Notes: a model not told the origin generated them from the sequence alone. 64,000 bases of DNA from Candidatus Melainabacteria bacterium (GCA_016212515.1 JACRFZ010000096.1:164681-228680); one strand, 5' to 3'. Shown: positions 53,929 to 63,586, counted from the first letter of the stretch. A program made the numbers and translations.

Positions 53929-56892
53929 TCAGTCCTTGAATCTGAGCAGTCTGAGCCCGTTCATGAGCACCAGGAGCGTGCTGCCTTCATGCAGTACGAC
54001 CGCCTGGCTGATCTGCACAAAGCCGAAGATGGAGGCAATGGCCAGAAGTGCGCTTACGCCCAGAGCGATAACCATATTTTGTTTTATGGTATTGGTGGCG
54101 GTGCGAGCTAGTTTGACGGCGAACGGTAATTTATTGAGCCCTTCACTCATCAAAACAAGATCGGCTGTTTCCAGAGCTACGTCGGAGCCGCCGCCGCCCA
54201 TGGCGATACCGACGGAAGCCGCAGCCAGCGCCGGTGCGTCGTTGACGCCGTCGCCGATCATGGCCACGTGTTCTTGTTTGGCGAGAGTGCGGATGGCGCT
54301 TACCTTTTCGTCCGGTAAAAGCGGTGCTTTCACTTCATCCATTCTCAGGTCGGAGCCAATAGCCTTGGCTACGGTTGCGTTGTCTCCGGAGAGCATTATG
54401 TTTTTGCTTATGCCAAGTTGTTTCAGTTCGTGCAAAACCTGCTTGGTTTCACTTCTCACTTGATCCGCTACGCCGAGAACGCCCAGGAAGTGGTCGTCAT
54501 GTTTGACTACCATAATGGTCTGACCTTTGCTCTCCAGGTCAGTAACTATTTTCGTCACTGACTCAGGTACCTGCTCATTCTCGAAGAGAGCCATGTTGCC
54601 GACAGCCACACTGCGGTTTGCTACCATGGAGCGGAGCCCCTTACCGTGAATTGCTTCGCTGCTCTCCGCATTCTCCAGTTTTAAGTTGCGGGCTTTGGCA
54701 CCGTCTACGATGGCGATAGCGAGCGGGTGGGATGAATGTGATTCAGCAGAGGCCGCCATGGTCAAAAGGCGATTCTCGTCCACTCCGCCAACGGGATTGA
54801 TGCTGACAATCTGAGGTCTGCCTACGGTGAGAGTACCGGTTTTGTCGAAGGCAATGGCGGATACTTTTCCGAGCGCTTCCAGGTAGGCTCCGCCTTTGAT
54901 GAGCACGCCACCGCGGGCTGCTCGGGTGACGGCGGCCAGCACCGCTGCCGGTGTGGCAATAGCCAGGGCGCATGGAGATGCTGCTACCAGCAGGGAAATG
55001 CCCCTCAAGAGTGCTTCCTTAAAACTCGTTTGCATAAGCATCAGCACAATAGTCAGGGCCGGTGCGCATACCAATACAATTGGCACGAACTTACGCTCCA
55101 TCTTTTGAGCCAGTCTCTGGGTGGGGCTCTTTTGTGCTTCCGCTTCCGCCACCATATCTATGATTCGAGCCAGAACCGACTCGCCGGATAGTTTGGTTAC
55201 CTGCACTTCCAGGACCGCTTCACTGTTGATAGTGCCGGCAAAGACCTGGTCTCCCGGACCTTTTGCCACGGGCACCGATTCGCCCGTGATGGTAGCCTGG
55301 TCGAGAGAGGAGGTACCCGAGAGAATGTTTCCATCCAGAGGTACACGGTCTCCGGGGCGCACCACTACCGTGTCTCCGCGTTTTACTTCGTTGACGAGCA
55401 CTTCTTTGATTTCGCCGCCTACCTTGACCCTTGCTTTCTCCGGTCTCAGTTTGCCCAGTTCTTCAAGGGCTCGCCTGGCTTTGTCCATGGCCCGGTGTTC
55501 CAGTCCATGACCGAGGCTGAATAGAAATAACAAGAAAGCGCCTTCAAACCAGGCGCCTGTGAATGCAGCTCCCACTGCGGCAAGCACCATTAACGTCTCG
55601 ATATCGCAGATGCCCTGCTTAACCGAGGATAATGCCCCGCGTACAGGAAAGAATCCTGCTGCCACCATGGCCATGACGAAGAAAGTGGTAGGTATGGCCG
55701 TGGTGGGACCTTCTTTGATGCCAAGGAAGTAACCGACAAAAAGCAGTACGCCGGCTGCCACCACCAGCGGGATTTCCAGCAGTGGAGCGAGACCGCCGCC
55801 ATGGGCATGAAAGGAGCAAGCATGACCTTTTTCCGGTTCTTCCAGTTCAAAGTTCAGGGCCTGTACTTGCGACTCGATTTGTTTCTTGGTAATCAGGCTG
55901 TTGTCGAATTCAACCACCAGGCGTTCGGAAGCATAGGCTACATTGGCTTGCAGCACGCCTCTGGTTCGATTGAGTGCGTATTCAATCATGTAGGCGCACT
56001 GGGCGGAGTCCATGCCTCTAATAAACCAGCTTGCCGCCCGATAGCGTTTGTTGATGTCTGCACCGGCGCCATGAGCCAGGTTGAGGATCTGAGAAAGTTG
56101 TACTTTTTCGGGATCGTAGTGTATGCAAAGCTCGGTGCGGTCGGAGTCTTTTCTTACGTGTACATCATCGATTCCGTGCTTTTCTTCCAGCAGTTTTTCG
56201 AGTTTTTCGAAGCGACCGATTTCGTCGGTTTCACCAGGCAAGATTAGATCTAGATTGAGCTGACAGGCGGTGCCGCCGTTTTCAGCTTCTCGCATGCCGA
56301 CCCGTTCATCTTTCGGCTTCTCGTGATGGTGGTGGTGACCGCAGCCGTGGTGGCTGTGATCATGACCGCAGGAACCGTGATCGTGTTCATGCTCATGGTC
56401 GTGGCTGTGATCATGACCGCAAGAGCCTTGATCGTGTTCATGCTTTTGGTCGTGGCTGTGATCATGACCGCAAGAGCCGTGATCGTGTTCATGCTTTTGG
56501 TCGTGGCTGTGATCATGACCGCAAGAGCCGTGATCGTGTTCATGCTCATGGTCGTGGCTGTGATCATGACCGCAGGAACCGTGATCATGATCGTGGTCGT
56601 GCTTGTGTTCCTGAGTGGAACTGGACTTGCCCAGTTGGATACTTACCGGAATCGATTTGGCTGCGGCCTCTTCATGCTTGTGTTCGTGCTCATGGTCGTG
56701 GCTGTGATCGTGACCGCAAGAGCCGTGATCATGATCGTGTTCGTGCTCATGGTCGTGGCTGTGATCGTGACCGCAGGAGCCGTGGTCGTGTTCATGCTCG
56801 TGGTCGTGGCCGCAACAGCCGTGTTCATGAGCATGTTCATGTGCTTGTTCAGCTTTGTTTGCCACGTCTTCTTTTGCTTCTTCGCTTGCCAT
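53929..56892 (-). CDS. P1B-4 heavy-metal ATPase with long His/Cys repeat region
   Basis: 987 residues. Residues about 15-195 are His-rich repeats with seven GSCGHDHSH cores. Then two degenerate HMA-like units (about 205-280 and 290-360, the second with one Cys, SAQCAYMI). Pump core: [23 protein letters not shown] (SPC metal motif), [17 protein letters not shown] (HP locus), [15 protein letters not shown] and the last-helix [18 protein letters not shown] plus HEGST is the P1B-4 signature (Co, Zn, Fe or Cd export). His repeats may sense or buffer metal. Fourth gene of the cluster led by 60470. Confidence 0.92.
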   Translation of the reverse strand: MASEEAKEDVANKAEQAHEHAHEHGCCGHDHEHEHDHGSCGHDHSHDHEHEHDHDHGSCGHDHSHDHEHEHKHEEAAAKSIPVSIQLGKSSSTQEHKHDHDHDHGSCGHDHSHDHEHEHDHGSCGHDHSHDQKHEHDHGSCGHDHSHDQKHEHDQGSCGHDHSHDHEHEHDHGSCGHDHSHHGCGHHHHHEKPKDERVGMREAENGGTACQLNLDLILPGETDEIGRFEKLEKLLEEKHGIDDVHVRKDSDRTELCIHYDPEKVQLSQILNLAHGAGADINKRYRAASWFIRGMDSAQCAYMIEYALNRTRGVLQANVAYASERLVVEFDNSLITKKQIESQVQALNFELEEPEKGHACSFHAHGGGLAPLLEIPLVVAAGVLLFVGYFLGIKEGPTTAIPTTFFVMAMVAAGFFPVRGALSSVKQGICDIETLMVLAAVGAAFTGAWFEGAFLLFLFSLGHGLEHRAMDKARRALEELGKLRPEKARVKVGGEIKEVLVNEVKRGDTVVVRPGDRVPLDGNILSGTSSLDQATITGESVPVAKGPGDQVFAGTINSEAVLEVQVTKLSGESVLARIIDMVAEAEAQKSPTQRLAQKMERKFVPIVLVCAPALTIVLMLMQTSFKEALLRGISLLVAASPCALAIATPAAVLAAVTRAARGGVLIKGGAYLEALGKVSAIAFDKTGTLTVGRPQIVSINPVGGVDENRLLTMAASAESHSSHPLAIAIVDGAKARNLKLENAESSEAIHGKGLRSMVANRSVAVGNMALFENEQVPESVTKIVTDLESKGQTIMVVKHDDHFLGVLGVADQVRSETKQVLHELKQLGISKNIMLSGDNATVAKAIGSDLRMDEVKAPLLPDEKVSAIRTLAKQEHVAMIGDGVNDAPALAAASVGIAMGGGGSDVALETADLVLMSEGLNKLPFAVKLARTATNTIKQNMVIALGVSALLAIASIFGFVQISQAVVLHEGSTLLVLMNGLRLLRFKD
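56340..56830. repeat. 51-bp tandem repeats encoding the His/Cys units
   Basis: Near-identical 51-base units (17 residues, form [17 protein letters not shown]) lie side by side at about 56360-56590, with three more separated copies to 56820. Adjacent copies differ at only a few bases, so recombination can change the number of metal-binding units. Confidence 0.85.
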
Positions 56893-56922
56893 GATTGCCT
56901 TCTTCGGGTCTGTTAATTATGT

Positions 56923-56954
56923 CAGGGGCACCGGTTGGTATACCGGTGCCCCTG
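56923..56954 (-). other. Perfect hairpin after the first vWA gene
   Basis: A 13-bp perfect stem CAGGGGCACCGGT (56923-56935) / ACCGGTGCCCCTG (56942-56954) with loop TGGTAT. On the minus strand it lies 6 bases after the vWA stop and 31 bases before the ATPase start. No T-run follows, so it is more likely an mRNA-stability or processing element than a terminator. Confidence 0.65.
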
Positions 56955-56959
56955 CTATG

Positions 56960-57919
56960 TCAGTGAGAGTGCCCGTGTCCACCGCCGCCGGTAGCCGGTA
57001 TGTTGTGGTCGTCGTCATCATCATCGTCGTCATGATGGTCCTCGTCAGGAATTACCTGCGGGAACTTGGTGCCGCCTACTTCCAGGGTGAAGCTCTTGCA
57101 ACCGGGCGGTACATCAAATTCTAAAACTGCCGGCAGCCTGGATTCGTAGCGTTTGATCACATTTTCTTTGTCGTCGTAGATGACACCGCCGGAGGCCACT
57201 GTCATGGTTTCGTCCACCAGCACCGCTACCAGCTCAGCCATTTCTTCCATTCTGTCGGCGATGCGGTGGCACCAGAGGTGTCCCACGCCCGGATACTCTT
57301 CGTGGCAGATTTTTTCCATCTGAGTCTCGTCGACCTGGTCGCCGACGCCGACAAGCACAAAATTGATGCGAGGCAGGCGCCCGGAGGAAATTTCCTTGGC
57401 TACTTGTTCGGAGTAGGCGCGCACGTCATTGGCATCGTAGAGCTGACTGTCCGTAATTATGACGGCCAGTCCGCGCCTGGCTCCGGCTTCTGCCTGTTTG
57501 CGGATATAAGCTACATAGTCTCGGAGTACGGGCAGCATGACGGTGCCTTTGCCGTAGAACTGCGGACCGGGAAATTTGTAAGTTTGTGCCTGGGCACCCG
57601 TCAGGTCGCCCACTACTTCAATTTGCGAGCCGTCGCCGGTGGCCCAGTACGCTACCCTGAGGACACTGTCTCTGTCTTTATTGGCCAGGTATTCCAGCAT
57701 CCAGCGCATTTGCGGCTCGACTTGATTCTTGACGGGACCGAGTTTGGCCAGGATGCCGCGGGGACCGTATTCATCTTCCATGCTGGCTGAGCCATCCATA
57801 TATAAGGCTACGTCGAGACCTTCGACGGTGGGATCGTGCAGGAGGGTTGCCAGAATGTGACCACCCTTGTTATGGACGTCTGAGAAGGGTTTGGAAATCA
57901 CTTCATGTTTATGTGCCAT
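56960..57919 (-). CDS. vWA protein with acidic/His-rich tail (paralogue 1)
   Basis: 319 residues, no signal peptide. Starts MAHKHEVISKPFSDVHNKGG; vWA domain from about 30 with MIDAS YMDGSASMED (DxSxS), Thr in GTVMLPVLRDYV, and ITDSQLYDANDV. Then CHEEYPGVGHLWCHRIAD, LVAVLVDETMTVASGG, and a beta-rich C-terminal domain (YESRLPAVLEFDVPPG, SFTLEVGG). The end is a run of Asp with His (DEDHHDDDDDDDDH) and GGGGHGHSH, likely metal-binding. Close paralogue of the next gene upstream. GAGG upstream of ATG 57919. Confidence 0.85.
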   Translation of the reverse strand: MAHKHEVISKPFSDVHNKGGHILATLLHDPTVEGLDVALYMDGSASMEDEYGPRGILAKLGPVKNQVEPQMRWMLEYLANKDRDSVLRVAYWATGDGSQIEVVGDLTGAQAQTYKFPGPQFYGKGTVMLPVLRDYVAYIRKQAEAGARRGLAVIITDSQLYDANDVRAYSEQVAKEISSGRLPRINFVLVGVGDQVDETQMEKICHEEYPGVGHLWCHRIADRMEEMAELVAVLVDETMTVASGGVIYDDKENVIKRYESRLPAVLEFDVPPGCKSFTLEVGGTKFPQVIPDEDHHDDDDDDDDHNIPATGGGGHGHSH

Positions 57920-57980
57920 TTCAACCTCTAATGGAACTCTGGGTATTTGAAAACCGTTTGGCATGCCTTTTATTGGGTTA

Positions 57981-58009
57981 AGACCGGGTTTCCGCCGGAA
58001 ACCCGGTCT
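57981..58009 (-). other. Perfect hairpin after the second vWA gene
   Basis: AGACCGGGTTTCC (57981-57993) / GGAAACCCGGTCT (57997-58009), 13 bp with a 3-base loop GCC. Located 29 bases after the vWA-2 stop on the minus strand, without a T-run. Together with 56923-56954 it makes one hairpin after each vWA gene. Confidence 0.65.
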
Positions 58010-58038
58010 CTTGGCTCTACAGTGCCGTGACGCTCAGC

Positions 58039-58974
58039 TTAGTGGTGATCGTCGTCGTCGTCATCGTCCTCGGGAATGGGCTGGGTGTAGCGCTGACCGT
58101 TGATTTCCAGGGTGAAACTCTTGGCGCCTTCCGGAATCTGGAATTCCAGCACTGCCGGTAGGCGGGATTCATAGAGTTTCAGCACTTTGCCCTTGTCATC
58201 GACGATACGGCCGCCGCCGGCCACGGTCATGGACTCGTCAACCAAAACAGCTACGAGTTCGGCAACTTCATTAATTTCCTCCGCGATTCTATGGCACCAC
58301 AGGTGTCCTATACCCGGATACTCCTCGTGACAAATCTCTTCCATCTGTTCTTCGTTGACGCCCTCGCCAACGCCGACCAGGATAAAGTTGATTTTGGGAA
58401 GGCTGCCTTTCAGCATTTCCTTGGCAATTTCATTGCAGTAGCGCTTGACGTCGTCTTCGTCGTGAATTTCTCCGTCGGTAACGAAGACGGCACAGCCCCG
58501 CCTTGCGCCGAGGTGCATTTGTTTACGCAGGTAGTTGACGTAATCTTTTAATGCCGGGGCCAGATTGGTCGATTTGCCCTGGAAATTGGGTCCCGGGAAC
58601 TTATAGCTCTGTACGTCGGTGCCTTTCAGCTCACCCACCAACTCGATATCCTTGCCGCTGGCGCCGCAGGCCCAGTAAGCCACGCGCAAGAGCCCGTTTC
58701 TGTCCTTGGTGGCCAGATATTCCAGTATCCATTGAACCTGCGGTTCCACGTTATTGGGCAAATTTACTTCATTGCGCCCAAAGAACCAGTCAATTAAATT
58801 GTTGTACTTCTTCTTATAGGCATAATCGCCGCTCATACTGGCCGAGCCGTCCATGTAGATGGCCATATCCAGGCCTTCCACGGTGGGGTCGTGCAGAAGA
58901 GTCGCCCGTACATGCCCGTGTTCTACGTGCAGGTCGGAGAAGGGTTCTACTGGTCTTTCGTGTTTGTGTCCCAT
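58039..58974 (-). CDS. vWA protein with acidic tail (paralogue 2)
   Basis: 311 residues. MGHKHERPVEPFSDLHVEHG, then LLHDPTVEGLDMAIYMDGSA-SM (MIDAS DxSxS), a 15-residue insert (YAYKKKYNNLIDWFFGRN), VFVTDGEIHDEDDV, CHEEYPGIGHLWCHRIAE and LVAVLVDESMTVAGGG. C-terminal domain YESRLPAVLEFQIPEG and IPEDDDDDDDHH tail. Differs from paralogue 1 mainly by the insert and shorter tail. ATG 58974 is preceded by GAGG. It lies 23 bases after the WMxDF gene. Confidence 0.85.
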   Translation of the reverse strand: MGHKHERPVEPFSDLHVEHGHVRATLLHDPTVEGLDMAIYMDGSASMSGDYAYKKKYNNLIDWFFGRNEVNLPNNVEPQVQWILEYLATKDRNGLLRVAYWACGASGKDIELVGELKGTDVQSYKFPGPNFQGKSTNLAPALKDYVNYLRKQMHLGARRGCAVFVTDGEIHDEDDVKRYCNEIAKEMLKGSLPKINFILVGVGEGVNEEQMEEICHEEYPGIGHLWCHRIAEEINEVAELVAVLVDESMTVAGGGRIVDDKGKVLKLYESRLPAVLEFQIPEGAKSFTLEINGQRYTQPIPEDDDDDDDHH

Positions 58975-58997
58975 TTTCTTGCCTCTGTTTCGTGGGG

Positions 58998-60470
58998 TTA
59001 TTCGAAGTCTTTCATCCAATCGGGCTTGCTAGTTTTTTCGCTCGGGTTTCCTGTTTTTTTCTCTTCTGGAGGAGGTTTGACCGGTTTTTCGGCTTTTGCA
59101 TCGCCGGCTTCCGAGAAATCTTCCATCCAGGTGGGCTTTTGCCGCTTGTTGTTATATTCGGCGTAGGATGTGTTGGAGGTATAGCTGAAGGTCTGACCTT
59201 TGTATGGATTGTTCTTTTGTTCAGCTTTACTCTGTTGCAGGTTTGACTGGGTAAGTTTGCTCCAGCCCTCTTGCTCATGGTTTTTATGTTTGTTGATGAA
59301 GTCTTGCATCCAGGGCGGGGGCTGATTGCTGTGGGTGGTACTGCTGGTAGTGCCAGGGGCGGTGCTGCGCACCCTTGCGGGCTGCGATTCGGTTTGATTG
59401 GGGATCTTTATCTCTCTTGGTTTGAGAGCCGCCGTACCCTTGGCTCTCATGCGCACTTCTCTGGAGGCTGTTTGAATTTTGCTGCGCATTATCTTGGTTC
59501 GTTCCGGGGGCCAGCCGGGCAGCGAATGCATCACCTGGTTCGCCAGAGATATGAAATCATCGAGACTACCTTGCTCCGGCAGGGTTAATTTCTCCTGCTG
59601 ACCGGAGCCGAAGACGGATTGCAGGAAGCCCTGAAAGCCGCCGGTCATGTTTGGTTTGCGTACCGCCGTATCGCCTTTGATGATATAACCCTGTGCTTCC
59701 AGCTCTTGCTCTACGGTGAGCCGGTTCGGCACCGGCAGGCGCATTTTGCGCAGCGGCACCTTGATGTGTTCTTTCTCCAGGTCTTCCTTTATACCGCTCA
59801 AAATATCAAACAAGTACTGGCTCACCAGCAGTTCGTTGCCGGCGCCATACGACATCATATCCGGTGGCATAAGAGGATAGGCGAAGATGATGCCGGCACC
59901 GCGAATAGTTTCCTCGTCGCGATCTCCGGGCAGGACAAGATGGTGAATGCTTGTGGTGCTGCCCACATCGGCGCCGGCTCCGGAGGCTTTGAAACGGTAT
60001 TTGGCTCCCTGCACCAGGGCTTCCAGTAAGTCGGCGCGGGTGACGGTCAGTTGCCCTTCCACGCAAATGGCATTGCTGCCGCCGGCAGCCGGGTAGGAGC
60101 CAAAGAGGGTGCCGTAGAGGTAGATAGGGTCATTAAGACCGGGAGCGCCGGGGGCCTGCTCCATAAGTTGAATATTAAAGAGATAAAAATCGATAGTTTC
60201 TACAAGTCTAATGTTGCCCTCGCAGGCCACTTCCGAGAAGGCTATCTGGGACTGAATATCTTCACTGAGGGCTCCCACCTGGTCGCCGCTGGTGGCCCGA
60301 AGAAGACCGGCGGCATCAGTGGACACTATCCATTCTTGCTCTTGCAGGTGCCTGCCGCCGGCAAAGAAGTTGTCGAGAGCGTACAGCGGGATGAAGTCTT
60401 CAGCACGATTGAAAGCCGGCTGATAGTCCGAGCGCGCGACGAAATAACGTGGCAGGTTGAGCTTGGTCAT
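58998..60470 (-). CDS. Protein with three C-terminal P-x-W-M-x-D-F motifs
   Basis: 490 residues, no signal peptide, no known family. Residues 1-300 look folded (PRYFVARSDYQPAFNRAEDF; IAFSEVACEGNIRLVETIDF; LPVPNRLTVEQELEAQGYII). Residues about 340-490 are polar, Pro/Ser/Lys-rich and probably disordered, with three copies of a short motif: PPPWMQDFINK, QKPTWMEDFSE and, at the very end, KPDWMKDFE. Repeated linear motifs suggest docking to a partner; the two vWA proteins encoded just downstream are obvious candidates. Start ATG 60470 (the TTG/ATG upstream is less likely). First gene of the cluster to 52185. Confidence 0.75.
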   Translation of the reverse strand: MTKLNLPRYFVARSDYQPAFNRAEDFIPLYALDNFFAGGRHLQEQEWIVSTDAAGLLRATSGDQVGALSEDIQSQIAFSEVACEGNIRLVETIDFYLFNIQLMEQAPGAPGLNDPIYLYGTLFGSYPAAGGSNAICVEGQLTVTRADLLEALVQGAKYRFKASGAGADVGSTTSIHHLVLPGDRDEETIRGAGIIFAYPLMPPDMMSYGAGNELLVSQYLFDILSGIKEDLEKEHIKVPLRKMRLPVPNRLTVEQELEAQGYIIKGDTAVRKPNMTGGFQGFLQSVFGSGQQEKLTLPEQGSLDDFISLANQVMHSLPGWPPERTKIMRSKIQTASREVRMRAKGTAALKPREIKIPNQTESQPARVRSTAPGTTSSTTHSNQPPPWMQDFINKHKNHEQEGWSKLTQSNLQQSKAEQKNNPYKGQTFSYTSNTSYAEYNNKRQKPTWMEDFSEAGDAKAEKPVKPPPEEKKTGNPSEKTSKPDWMKDFE

Positions 60471-60726
60471 TAAGCTTTCTTTTGGACGGACTGAAACACC
60501 AGGTTGAAAGCCCTTTACCATCACTTTGCAGGCGCTGGGCAGGGTCGCTTGGAGAGCGCAGGATCTCTCAGAATCAGGCAGTATACAGATCTTGACTAGT
60601 ATTTACAACGTTTAATGTCGGTAAGAAACTAAGTGTTGAGCTTATTTCGGGCAAGTTCTACACGATAGAGTCAGATGCTGTTATAGTGTCATTCTTAAGG
60701 TGAGTTCCCCGGAGGCAAAATTCGGT

Positions 60727-61626
60727 ATGAGTTATGACGTCTACATTTTTGCGAAATCCAGCAAAAAGGCGTTGACTAGAGAGTCGTTCAACAAGTATTT
60801 CGCCGACAGAGCCCACTTTGAATGCGAAGAAAATGATGCTTATTACCACAACCAGTACACTGGTGTGCAGTTTTCATTTTCTTTCTTCGGTAGTGCGGAA
60901 GAGGACGTTAAATCCTTTGATAAGGATGACCCGACAGCCCCGCCCTATCCGCACATTGTCTTTTCTCTCAATTACAGACGCCCTTCCTTCTTTGCGGAAG
61001 AGTCTGAAATCGAACTGAGCGCCTGCGTCAAACATTTCGCGGCCGTGGTGCAAGATCCGCAGTACAGTGAAGAAGCCAGCATGGAGTACGATGCCGAGGT
61101 CTTCATTTCCAACTGGAAACAATCAAATGAGCTCGTGATTCGCCAGTTCCTGGCTAAAGCGGAAGCAATAGATACCATGCCTACTGCCGTTCTCGAAAGC
61201 GATTGGCAGTGGAACAAGGATTGCCCCAAGTTGGCCAAGAAATTTGAGGGTGTTCACGTTGCTCCCGTGATTTATGTTCGTTATCAAGGGCAAGTGCGTC
61301 GCGCCGCCATCTGGACCGATGGTCTACCCATCCTGATTCCTTATGTAGACGGTGTGGTCGTGGTTCGTGACGTTATTAAAAAGCGCACGGAAGAGTCGCC
61401 GGAAGCCGAACCGGATTCCGCCTATGTGCCTTTCAAAGACATCAGCTCTCTTCTGAAAGATTGCCCGCGCGGACAGGGACCTACCCAGTACATTGAAGTG
61501 TCCTACAAACGCCCCTCGCGCTTTATCCAGGATTACCTGGCTAATAAGCCGGCGGCAAACAAGGCCGATTTGAAGATCTTGACCGTAGAGCAGATTCTCC
61601 CCCGGGAGACTGTCGGAGCTCGCTAG
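60727..61626 (+). CDS. Hypothetical cytoplasmic protein
   Basis: 299 residues. Starts MSYDVYIFAKSSKKALTRES, a strand-helix pattern common in small uncharacterised proteins; later VAPVIYVRYQGQVRRAAIWT and PILIPYVDGVVVVRDVIKKR. No motif I can name. ATG 60727 follows GGAGG by about 11 bases; a GTG at 60700 is the alternative. Divergent from the WMxDF gene. A proper terminator follows. Confidence 0.55.
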   Translation: MSYDVYIFAKSSKKALTRESFNKYFADRAHFECEENDAYYHNQYTGVQFSFSFFGSAEEDVKSFDKDDPTAPPYPHIVFSLNYRRPSFFAEESEIELSACVKHFAAVVQDPQYSEEASMEYDAEVFISNWKQSNELVIRQFLAKAEAIDTMPTAVLESDWQWNKDCPKLAKKFEGVHVAPVIYVRYQGQVRRAAIWTDGLPILIPYVDGVVVVRDVIKKRTEESPEAEPDSAYVPFKDISSLLKDCPRGQGPTQYIEVSYKRPSRFIQDYLANKPAANKADLKILTVEQILPRETVGAR

Positions 61627-61663
61627 TCGAGTTTCCCAGGTCCAGATAGAACCAGATAGATTG

Positions 61664-61697
61664 AACCGGCAGGCCTAAAGCTTGCCGGTTTCCTTTT
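61664..61697 (+). terminator. Rho-independent terminator
   Basis: AACCGGCA (61664-61671) / TGCCGGTT (61683-61690) with inner GC pairs and a TAAA loop, then TCCTTTT. It starts 37 bases after the stop of the preceding gene. Confidence 0.8.
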
Positions 61698-61854
61698 GCC
61701 CGATTGTGGTGTTATCGGCAGTGGCGTAGGGGCGGCTTTTGAAAATGGCAACTGTGGGTAGAATAAATAGAGCAGGAGCTTGACCCGAGACAAAGTCCTT
61801 GGAGGTCTGGAATTTGCAGCCTTCGGAAATTCCATCGCACCATGTGCCGGCCGG

Positions 61855-62868
61855 CTACCGCTCCTCGAAACTAATCTTGGTGATGGCGTCATATTCGTAT
61901 TTGCCGCTCTCGAAGCGGGGCATATGCGGCTCGCCGCCTCTATCTTGAATCCATATGGCGGCATTTTGAAAGGAAGAGTTATTCTGGATATGGGCTGCCG
62001 GAATGAAAAAATAGTCTCGGTCTCTTATGGGATCCACTTCCACCCAGCCGATTCCAGGAAAGTAAACTTCTCCCCAGGTATGGCTGTAGGGAAAATTCTC
62101 CGTTGTTTTGCCCATGGTCTTGATCGTAGCTGCATCGGTTAGAGCTAGTCCCCAAGCCACTCTCCACGGTACACCGCCGGCCAGGCATAAATGGTTGAAG
62201 ACGGTGGCGATATGTCCGCAGTGTCCCCGCTTGTTCTTCAGTATGGAAGAGCAGTCGCTGGCTTCATAGCCGACTGAGTCGTCATAGGTGATATTGCCGT
62301 GAATCCAGTCGCAGACTTTTTTGACGTAGTTGATGGGGTCGCTGCCTTGCTTCAAGGAAGCGGCAAGGGTTTTGAGTTGGGGATGTACTTTGATGGTTCT
62401 GTCTATGCCGGCGAAGTCTTGTGCTTTGTAGTTGGCAAAGGTGCAGTTGGAGTAATTCGGGTCGAAGCGACGGTCGGCTGAAAATAATTCGAAGTCGGTC
62501 TGGAACACCAGCTCCTTTTGCCTGGCCGGTGAATTTTCTTCGTAATACAGGTGCCCGCTGCGTTTGTCCGCCTCTAATTCAAATTTGCCGGTGCGTGGAG
62601 TATAGCCAAGGCTCGTCACCGGCGGCTGTCGGTAAACCCGCCCCCAGGGCTTCAAGACCGGCAGGGCATGCCAGACTCGCACTTGTTCGGAAGAAGCTTT
62701 CGGTTTTAAGGTCGTCTTGATATGCACCAGGTAGCGGTGCTGATTTGCCGTGCTGACGCCGCGGGGCAGGGTTGTACCTTCGCTACTCTGAGTGTTTGCC
62801 GGCGTAGTTGTGATGGCGATGGCGCCGGCCAGGGCAACGGTGAATTTCAAGAGTTTTGGCATTGGCAT
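61855..62868 (-). CDS. Exported transglutaminase-like protein
   Basis: 337 residues, signal peptide (LLKFTVALAGAIAITTTPAN). Transglutaminase-like core: VCDWIHGNITYDDSVGYEAS, ILKNKRGHCGHIATVFNHLC (nucleophile Cys), FPYSHTWGEVYFPGIGWVEV with catalytic His and the following Asp (DPIRD). Such periplasmic proteins are often proteases or peptide-processing enzymes rather than crosslinkers. The N-terminal beta domain (about 40-140) is typical. ATG at 62868 or 62862. Confidence 0.88.
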   Translation of the reverse strand: MPMPKLLKFTVALAGAIAITTTPANTQSSEGTTLPRGVSTANQHRYLVHIKTTLKPKASSEQVRVWHALPVLKPWGRVYRQPPVTSLGYTPRTGKFELEADKRSGHLYYEENSPARQKELVFQTDFELFSADRRFDPNYSNCTFANYKAQDFAGIDRTIKVHPQLKTLAASLKQGSDPINYVKKVCDWIHGNITYDDSVGYEASDCSSILKNKRGHCGHIATVFNHLCLAGGVPWRVAWGLALTDAATIKTMGKTTENFPYSHTWGEVYFPGIGWVEVDPIRDRDYFFIPAAHIQNNSSFQNAAIWIQDRGGEPHMPRFESGKYEYDAITKISFEER

Positions 62869-63031
62869 CCCGGAGTGAGGCGTTTTGTCGGTCTCTATAT
62901 TTTACGACAGGCCCCTTACTTACTCCCGGTTCTGCATACTTCTTGCACATACGACAAATTGCAATTTTGCCCGAGTTTTTCCATCTTCACCGTTATGCCG
63001 TTATCATTAGGCTAAGCAAGTCAGGGTGATG

Positions 63032-63586
63032 ATGGAAAAGCCGCTACTAATTCTGGATCTGGATGAAACCCTCATTCATGGGCTGAAGGAACCGCTGGAG
63101 ATTGATTTTGATATGCTCCTCGGTCCTTATTTTGTATACTTCCGCCCCTTTGCCGTTGACTTCCTCCGCTCTCAGTCGGAGCGCTATCAACTGGGCTTCT
63201 GGTCTTCCGCCACCATTTCTTATGTAGGTCCGATTTGTCGGCAGCTCATGAAAGGAAATCCCGATCCTCTTTTTGTCTGGGACCGGGAGCGCTGTACGGA
63301 GCGATTTGACCATTTCCAGCAGGAGACCTATTACGCTAAGGATCTGCGCAAGGTTGAGCGAAACGGCTTGAATCTTGCCCGGGTTTTGATCGTAGATGAC
63401 GAATTGCGAAAGGTGAAGGGACACTACGGCAACGCCCTTCTCGTCAAGGCCTTTCGCGGGGAAGAAGCTGATGATGAGCTGGTCTTATTGGACCAGTACT
63501 TACAAGGTATTTTGCAGGAGCCTGATTTTCGCAAGCTTGATAAAAGCAATTGGCGTTCTAGCTTGAGTGTGATGCCGCCTTCATAG
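63032..63586 (+). CDS. NLI-interacting-factor/FCP1-like HAD phosphatase
   Basis: 184 residues. LLILDLDETLIHG (DxDxT nucleophile motif), YFVYFRPFAVDFLRSQSERY, GFWSSATISYV (motif II Ser/Thr), YYAKDLRKV and RVLIVDDELRKVKGH (motif III Asp pair). This is the SCP/FCP1 family of protein phosphatases, common in eukaryotes and occasional in bacteria. ATG 63032 has CAGGG at a good distance; 63029 possible. Its 3' end overlaps the minus-strand gene below by 29 bases. Confidence 0.85.
   Translation: MEKPLLILDLDETLIHGLKEPLEIDFDMLLGPYFVYFRPFAVDFLRSQSERYQLGFWSSATISYVGPICRQLMKGNPDPLFVWDRERCTERFDHFQQETYYAKDLRKVERNGLNLARVLIVDDELRKVKGHYGNALLVKAFRGEEADDELVLLDQYLQGILQEPDFRKLDKSNWRSSLSVMPPS

Noticed and set aside
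56340..56830. Could the regularly spaced repeats be a CRISPR array?
   Set aside because: The repeat units are contiguous coding triplets with no variable spacers of constant length, and they are in frame with a P-type ATPase.
56323..56916. 197-residue plus-strand frame rich in hydrophobic repeats
   Set aside because: It is the antisense of the His-rich repeats of the metal ATPase; His codons read backwards give Met/Val-rich strings.
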